Positions 57,401 through 64,000 of a stretch of 64,000 nt of DNA are shown piece after piece (the first letter of the stretch is position 1; each line of letters opens with the position of its first letter). The stretch is from Liolophura sinensis. Its lineage: Eukaryota; Mollusca; Polyplacophora; Chitonida; Chitonidae. Under the pieces are notes generated by a model that searched no databases, was not told the DNA's origin, and saw only the letters and a list, made by a program, of their open reading frames with translations. Where the stretch lies: assembly GCF_032854445.1 (NCBI RefSeq), contig NC_088302.1, forward strand, positions 38,010,191 to 38,074,190, given 5' to 3'. The translations under genes were made by a program, and so were the position numbers.

Positions 57401-60400
57401 AATCTTACGCACCATCTTTTGGAGAATCGTAAAGGCAACTGTTATTTTGACAAGTCTGATAGAAAGGTAATGATTTACAGTTTCAGTAAAGAAGAACAGA
57501 TACTAGACAGAAAGTTCTGCCGCAAATCAGCAAAATGTTCAGTCTAGCATACAAATATAAACTTTTCTCATCTTTAGCTCAACAAATCAGTAACAGAAAA
57601 CTTTTACAACCAGCAAAATATACATATACATAGGGTGTAGATGAACTGCACAGGAAACAAAGTACTACACTAAAACTTCACACTAGATAACAATGAGATA
57701 CCAACCGTAATCCTTGGTCCAGCTATAAGGTAGTCTGTACATACTGTCATTTTATTGTACTGCCCTGGCAGGAGATGGTTGACAGATTTAGTGAATGTGC
57801 ACTAACATATAGGTATTGGGAACCAATAATTAAATATAATGTTAGAAAAGTTCAAACCTCATCCTCTGTGATGTCTCCTTGATGTTCCTTGATCTTAGTA
57901 GCTATTGTTTTGGACAAGTTCACCATTTCTTTGGCCTAAAATAAAACAATTATACCAAGTCTCATTGTAACTCATGCATACTTGTAAGGCTTTAAATTCA
58001 TTTAAATTTATACAACTTTTGAAATTTTCAACAGATAGTGAACTTAATGAGAAGAGTATATTCCTTGCTTTTTAAAGCAATATTTATTTCATTAGTTTTT
58101 TATATATTCATCAGATTGTTGTTTAACAGCATACACAAGAAGTTTTCATTAATAGGACAAGACAGCATCTGGCTAAAACGTATTTCAGTCGAAAGCAAGG
58201 CACTCAAGCTTTCTAAAAAGTATCATGCTTTTTCATTTTAATTATATTTTACCGAATAACTTGTAGAAAAAAAGAACAATATTTCACAAAAGACAGGTGT
58301 GATTTGATTGGTGTTTTACGCCGTAATGACTGGTGTGAGATGAGGCAGCAATCTTGAGAATTTTATCCAATCAAACACGTTGCTATCAGATTGCGTGGTC
58401 TACATGTAAGCTGTGACGTAGCCTTTAACCGATCACTCCATAAAGTGACATATGATAACACAGAACTACTACATAAGACATCATTTTGAGATCGTTTGCA
58501 ACGATTTAGTTACACATAGCTGAAGGGACATTTCACAAAGTGTTGTGAGGCAGGTCTGTATCATTTACGGTCTACCACAGACGTAAAATCAGTTGATTTA
58601 CAAGCCGTGTAATACTCAACGACTGTATCACAAATTATGTCAGAGAGTAGCATAGCGTCTTGGCCCAAACTGCATTCATTTCCCCAAATACATTTTTTGC
58701 TGTTCATTTTAGAGCTTAGTCAGCAGTTTCTAAATAACAAATACCAATGTCAGTGCAAAATTCAGTAGAGATGCCAAAGGTTTATGGGAATGAGAAGACC
58801 GCATCTCACTGGACAATACTTAAAACTACTTAAATCTTATGATACCATTTTTTTCTCTGAATTTATTACAATTGAAGAATTTAAATTTTGTTAATACATA
58901 CTTCTCGCATACAAGGGATGTTTTTCTGTCTTTTTTTAATAAAATACAGTAAAATGCTGTGTTCAAACCTAGGTGATTTCTCTTACATCCACGATAACCA
59001 GGTCAGTGCTACTTTCATCTTAGAAGCCACTAATACAATAATGAAGCATGAAATCCAACGACAGCTGAATGCCAAGATCAGCCACAGTGGTGATTAGAAT
59101 TATTTCCATTTGTTTCAGAACTGAGCATGAATCTAGTTGTACAACAATCCTATTGTAAGTTTGTACACATTTCACAGGGGTCAAAATCACCAGCACAACC
59201 CACCCTGAGGCTATAACCTATAAATGTCTAATGCCAGTTTCAGATACTTTGAATGGTAGTCTTTCAGTGGACATAAACATTAGTAAGGTGCTGTCTTTCA
59301 CTTTAAATACAATAGTGTTCAGTTTTATTATGGATGAGGAAACCAGGGAACCCAGCATAAACAAATCACCTTTGGCAAGTTGCAGACAGACTTTCTCACA
59401 CATGACGTAAATGTATAGACATGCATGAGGCAGCCATTTTGAGAATGTAAGATAAGTGATCCTCAAAAAAAAATTGGACTGTGCAATTGAAAGGGAAGCA
59501 TCCTAACCACTCAGCCACGACCCACTCCCTTCACATTAAAAGAAATGACAAAATAAAAAACTTTTCCCTTGAATTTTTAAATAGCATCATATCTTGGTGT
59601 CAATAAATCTACATCACTACCACATCTACCTTTTCTATCAAATTGTTTAAATCCTCAAAAGCCTGAGAGATGTTTTTGTCTGTGGCTTGTTGCTTCCTCT
59701 GAATCGAACGTTCAATACCCACAATACCAGGTCCTGCACGACGGCCCTGAAATGTTACGTACAAACATTAAAATAAACAAATTTAAAAGTAACAATGTAA
59801 TCCATTTCCTCATGAAAACAACACACACATATATATATATGTATTAGAACTTTCTTCATAGACAAAAGTGAAAAACAGTGAACAGTGAAAATTTCACACT
59901 GGTATCATACTTTTGTTGTAACATGGTTCAATTCAGCGAATCCTGATTCACACTTAAGTCACAAAGTATCATTCAGACAAAGTTGTCAAAAAAAGTAACA
60001 AATATGTAAATTTGATTTATTGCATCACATTTACCTGTACTGCACCCTTTGGTGGTGGAGGGCGACTGTGTTCCCACCTCTTCCTTTTCAGTGTCTCTGA
60101 AAAACACCTGAAAAACTGCAACAGAACAAAAACAAGCTGCATTACCATGTTGCTTGTTTGGTTTAACATCACTTTCAGCAGGCCCATCTCAATGCCCATA
60201 GCTACATGTGACATATTCATCATGCTGCCTCAATGCCTCATTGAACACACAATACTTCATTATCTACCCATGCACTCAGAGTATCCGGACACCAAACTGA
60301 ACATTACATACACATATGCTGAACATCAAGCTAGTAAATACTAAGATTTCCAATTTGAAAGTGCAAGGTCTGATGTAACTCAGAATATGAATCTCTCTCC

Positions 60401-63086
60401 CATAGAAGACAAGTGCTCTAATTGCATGGTCACCTTTTTGGGGTATTCATAGACTGACAAAGACAATAACAGCGCCTTCTTTATTTGGCCATTGGCATAT
60501 TATCGTGGATCATAGCTGAAGCAGTGAAAAAAGCATAAGGGGAGATAATCCAACATGTACTGACTTACCTCCCTTTCCCCTGACTCCCTAAAGGAAAACT
60601 TTATATAATTATTTGAACTGGAGGTCACAGGGCCAGGAGGTTTCCCAGGTCCAGGAGAGTTGAGGTGGACCAAGATCTTTGCACTGTTGGTGAAGAAAGC
60701 AATATTATTAAAGTGAATGTTATTTCTCTCACAAATGAATGACAATATTTAAGTCATGGTCAACGCATTCAGTTACTAACCAGAAACAAACAAAAAAACA
60801 TGCACATGTATATTCTTACAAGTACTGCTAATGCAGAAGAGACATTAAGATACCGGTAAGATTATCTGTCTGACATAAAATAAAAAATTTAAAATTTAAT
60901 GTTACTAAAGGTTCCTCTCCTTTAAAATAATAAAATGAATACACTGGTCTCCACATCCAGAAATAGGAAAAATCCCCTTTGCTGAGATGTAAGCAACCAG
61001 CTACATTTTCAATCATTTTAAAATGTTTCCAATTTCTGACCACTACACTTATGACTTACTAGGCAAACTGTATTAAAAGTAATATAATGTAAGCATAACA
61101 ATAAGACCTCTTAGCAAATCCTGATGGCTGTTCTTCTATGTGGACAACCAGAGACAAAGGCAGACCCAGTTTACATGTCTGAAAAGAATAAAACAACCCA
61201 TACATGTACACAAAATCCAGTCAGCAAACATAACATATTTCCACTTTTTCCATTTACTATTTACGATGTGTTCTCACATCAACTAATGAAATGCTACCAA
61301 ACTTTCTAAACAAACAGGGAGTTCAATATCCTGTGGATGCCCCTCTAAATTTAGTCTTAAAAGTACTCTTCAGTTATATTTACATGTTTTTATTTCTTTG
61401 TTGTTTGATGGTTAGTTACTTTTCACTTATACAATGGTAATATAAAAAAGTTTTATTAAGTGAAGGAAACTGGGGTTCCTGGTATAAAACAAACTTATCT
61501 TCAAATAATGTTAACACTGCACACAGAAATGGTCTCCTGGGTCATGTAGAACACTTAATTTTTCTCACCTCCACAAACAATGAGAATGGGGGAAATCAAG
61601 AAATTTCCAAGAATGGGACTGATTATCATAGTCTTCAGATTTATTTCTGTGTAAATAACAAAGGGGCATGTCAATGCTGTTTCTAACCAAACCTGACCAT
61701 CAAAACTGTTTAACCTTCAGAAGTAAAGCTTTTGAAGTTTAGATAGAACTGAACTCACCGGATCTCTGTGGTCTCTCCACAACAGCCTGTGTGTGGTCAG
61801 CTAAGTTACCATAGTCAAAAGGGGTCTAGAAAAAAGAAAAGATATACATTAATGAATTTTATTTATTTACTTGGTTAGGGCTTAACACCATGCTCATGAA
61901 AAATGTCACCCATTCATGTATGCATGATGGCAGCTTATAGGTAGAATCAAGATTACTGGCCAGAGCAAGATAAAACAATAACATTTATCAGGTACCGAAC
62001 AGACCTCTATTAAATAAAGCCACTTAACTAGCAAGAGATGGTTTTGAGCATAAGACATTAATGGTCAAATTTATTTATTTATGTGTTTGATTATTGCTTG
62101 TCACCATTCTCAAATACTTTTCAGCTGGTCTGCAACACATTAGACTGCTTCTCGTTATCAAGTCTAACAAGGAGACAACATCTAGTGAGAGCGCAGAAAT
62201 CTAGCTCTTGTCCAGCTACTGAAAGACAAACGCCTCTAACCACCTAACAAGGAGCCACTCCTCTCACTGCTGAAAGGCTAACTGGTTGGGACTATTATGT
62301 TTTCAATAGGTATTGTTTTAATTTATCAATTGGTTCAAATATTTTTGTTGTTAGGTCAAACAGATTTGTACAAGTACAGCAATGAAATAGGCTGGGGGTA
62401 AGCGCTGGAATTCTGCTATAAAACATTTACAAGGGGTGCAATATTATCATGAATACTAAGCAAGAGGAAAACAGCCAACTAACTAAACTCCAGATACTTA
62501 ACCACTTGAAATCTGTAAATCTGCAATATTAATGTGCTTGCCACCCACAAATGGGGTCTGTCATCATGAAAACTTGTACATAATTCTGCCAGATTGATCA
62601 ACCTACGTGTGTAAGTGTTGTTAAAATAACAACTTTCAGTGGTTGGCCATTTTTTTGTCTTACCTTAATTTATTCACACAGCTAGATGTGTATGGGTAGT
62701 TGATTTAATTTTAATTCTTTATTTATCCCTGAAAAAGCATGTTGTACATGTCGTATATCCTGGCATGTCATAAGAAAGATTTTAGTTTCCTATTTCAGTC
62801 TCTTGCAAAGCAATACCTTCCTGTCCGTCACACTGTTTTAAACAGGACCTATAACCATAAGTAAAATTACTGTATTTTCAAATTTCGATATTTAAATTGT
62901 AGTTGGCCTATCACTCAGTTTCATGCAGTTTTCAACATCTGAAATAAATGTGAGTTTTGACACACTAATGCAACATAGACCACTGCATACTTTGAATTCG
63001 CCATCATATATGCGTACACCAGTCTGCTTATGAACTAGACTTTCTTCAGAATCCCAGGTTGCATTTGTCCATTCAAATCGGTCCAT
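54465..63086 (-). CDS. VPS36: Vacuolar protein-sorting-associated protein 36 (ESCRT-II subunit)
   Basis: Thirteen exons on the minus strand: 62991-63086, 61759-61825, 61108-61178, 60569-60683, 60035-60115, 59630-59746, 57858-57935, 56745-56879, 56007-56072, 55674-55738, 55233-55317, 54757-54833 and 54465-54561. They encode about 382 aa, close to the animal VPS36 length. The first six exons give the GLUE domain (MDRFEWT start, [23 protein letters not shown]) and the linker to IVGIER. The rest is the winged-helix core ([43 protein letters not shown] end). VPS36 binds phosphoinositide and ubiquitin at endosomes and, with VPS22 and VPS25, sorts cargo into multivesicular bodies. All junctions are GT/AG. 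Exon 2 is odd: it is 67 bp between two phase-0 junctions, and FDYGNL and TTHRLLWRD lie in different frames, so the gene as written is frameshifted there. Confidence 0.95.
54912..55020. repeat. 26-bp tandem repeat in VPS36 intron 11
   Basis: Four copies of ctgaagtgtcatgccagtga plus gacacc stand in a row. They run into sequence matching the middle of the SINE at 905-1232 (54990-55180). Confidence 0.75.
56150..56352. mobile_element. MITE-like element in VPS36 intron 8
   Basis: Left end agggcctgtttcacacaagc; the right end in reverse reads aggggtctgtctcacaaggc. Imperfect terminal inverted repeats enclose about 200 bases. The ends belong to the same type as 12612-12738. Confidence 0.5.
56930..57430. 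repeat. Diverged ~45-bp minisatellite in VPS36 intron 7
   Basis: Units of the type gtacagacagcctagcacac, then ttttctgagaaca, recur about eleven times with changing spacing. Open frames on both strands here are repeat by-products. Confidence 0.65.
58296..58326 (-). mobile_element. SINE tail remnant in VPS36 intron 6
   Basis: Only tttgattggtgttttacgcc plus a few bases remain. Confidence 0.5.
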
Positions 63087-63384
63087 TTTTTCTCGTCTCT
63101 TAACAATTCATCTTTTCGTTCCCCTTGTGGATGTAGGCTGACGAGTACTGTTGCACAAAAGTAAATGTAAATTTGTAACTCGTACGTTTCTGTCAAATGA
63201 AATAAGAATGTGGAAGCTAAGACACAATCCTCTTAGCTATAAAATATCTCACACCATATTCTTTCGACTTAAACGGGTTGATGACATCTCGCATTAGTTT
63301 TAATTTCCGTATTTGATGGTTTGGCATTTCCACAAGCCGTTCCAGGCGAAGTACGAGTGCCTGTCGCCATCGCAGTTTTGAAGG
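63087..63384. other. Upstream flank of VPS36
   Basis: Probable 5' untranslated region and promoter. No TATA box is evident, as is common for housekeeping genes. Confidence 0.4.
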
Positions 63385-63624
63385 TCACCACGTTCTGGTG
63401 GGACAGATCTCATTGGAGTTCTCTTTAGTCGGGGAAAATGTTGACCAGATTTCTTCCCGTTGTTCGTCTAGCAAATCAGCAAACACGTGAGTAGACGGTA
63501 CATCGAGTGAAAAGGATCCGAAATTGGGTAGATCACTAGTGAATGAGCTACAACATTTTACGATCCATCGAAAGATGGCGATATTTGGACCCTCGGTGAA
63601 ACCGTGAACCTTAGGCGCTGTCAT
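63385..63624 (-). CDS. Unrecognised small open frame upstream of VPS36
   Basis: Seventy-nine codons on the minus strand, starting MTAPKVHGF and ending just upstream of VPS36 on the same strand. The composition is protein-like (varied, with FADLLDEQREEIWSTF), but I recognise no family. It could be a first exon, an upstream open frame of VPS36, or chance. A weak donor (AAC/gtggtg) lies at its end. Confidence 0.2.
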   Translation of the reverse strand: MTAPKVHGFTEGPNIAIFRWIVKCCSSFTSDLPNFGSFSLDVPSTHVFADLLDEQREEIWSTFSPTKENSNEICPTRTW

Positions 63625-64000
63625 TTCTGTGTATAAGTCATATTTTTAGACATTTGCCCATGTATAAATAAGGGTACAGTTACCATAGTGCTACCAGTGC
63701 GTGTTTACCTTTGCTGACCCAACAAAACTTTCACTGGCCTGGGAACAGCATGCTAGTGTTATTTGAAGCCCTGGTGCAGTATGTGCAGTGCATCTCAACT
63801 AGAATGGGATCAGGTTAGGCCCAAAAGACTCCAACTAGTTTTCTTATACTGGCCTGGTGTCATTGAATTCTCTACGCTAACGGTGTTAATTTCATACTCA
63901 GTGAAGGTTCAGGCCAATTTTCCTTGCTATCGAATTAGCCCAAAGCTGAGCTGGACGTTTCTATCATAACGCCCAGCTTCGCTCATATGGACTGTAAACA
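63625..64000. other. Window end, nothing recognised
   Basis: No supported feature. A 68-codon plus-strand frame at 63763-63969 has no recognisable content. Confidence 0.4.

Overview
This is a 64 kb piece of an animal nuclear genome. Genes have GT/AG introns, secreted proteins have signal peptides, and the DNA is full of tRNA-derived SINEs, a Penelope-like element relic, a LINE relic, small inverted-repeat elements and minisatellites. The SINE type (tRNA-like head, a conserved tail resembling the V-SINE/RUDI elements of molluscs, then TTTA-type repeats), the chitin deacetylases and the repeat-rich secreted matrix proteins suggest a lophotrochozoan, most likely a shelled mollusc or a brachiopod. 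The species cannot be fixed from the sequence alone.

Layout: (1) 3.2-8.1 kb, minus strand: a four-exon gene for a secreted protein (gene A, about 415 aa) with a Gly/Cys repeat arm followed by a Cys-rich domain. (2) 12.9-19.1 kb, minus: a four-exon gene (gene B, about 1073 aa) with a very long Pro/Thr/Arg repeat arm followed by the same domain. (3) 25.5-28.8 kb, plus: a third member (gene C, about 332 aa) with the domain first and a Pro-rich plus Lys-Asn repeat tail last. The three share exon order, intron phases (1, 0, 2) and nearly equal exon lengths. The shared domain resembles stanniocalcin in its Cys spacing, so I read them as a tandem family of stanniocalcin-like proteins fused to unrelated low-complexity arms. 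(4) 36.5-37.9 kb and 46.4-48.4 kb, plus: two intronless chitin deacetylase genes. In both, furin-like sites flank a linker before a conserved C-terminal motif; in the second, the linker is an array of about 26 NQT glycosylation sequons. (5) 54.5-63.1 kb, minus: a complete 13-exon VPS36 gene (ESCRT-II), whose exon 2 carries an apparent 1- or 2-base frame error.

Genes A, B, C and the two deacetylases all encode secreted proteins. By inference they form a local cluster for building or modifying a chitinous extracellular matrix such as shell matrix, periostracum, chaetae or cuticle. VPS36 is an unrelated housekeeping neighbour. The remaining sequence is intergenic or intronic and holds mostly repeats and transposon remains. 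I see no rRNA gene, no true tRNA gene and no CRISPR array.
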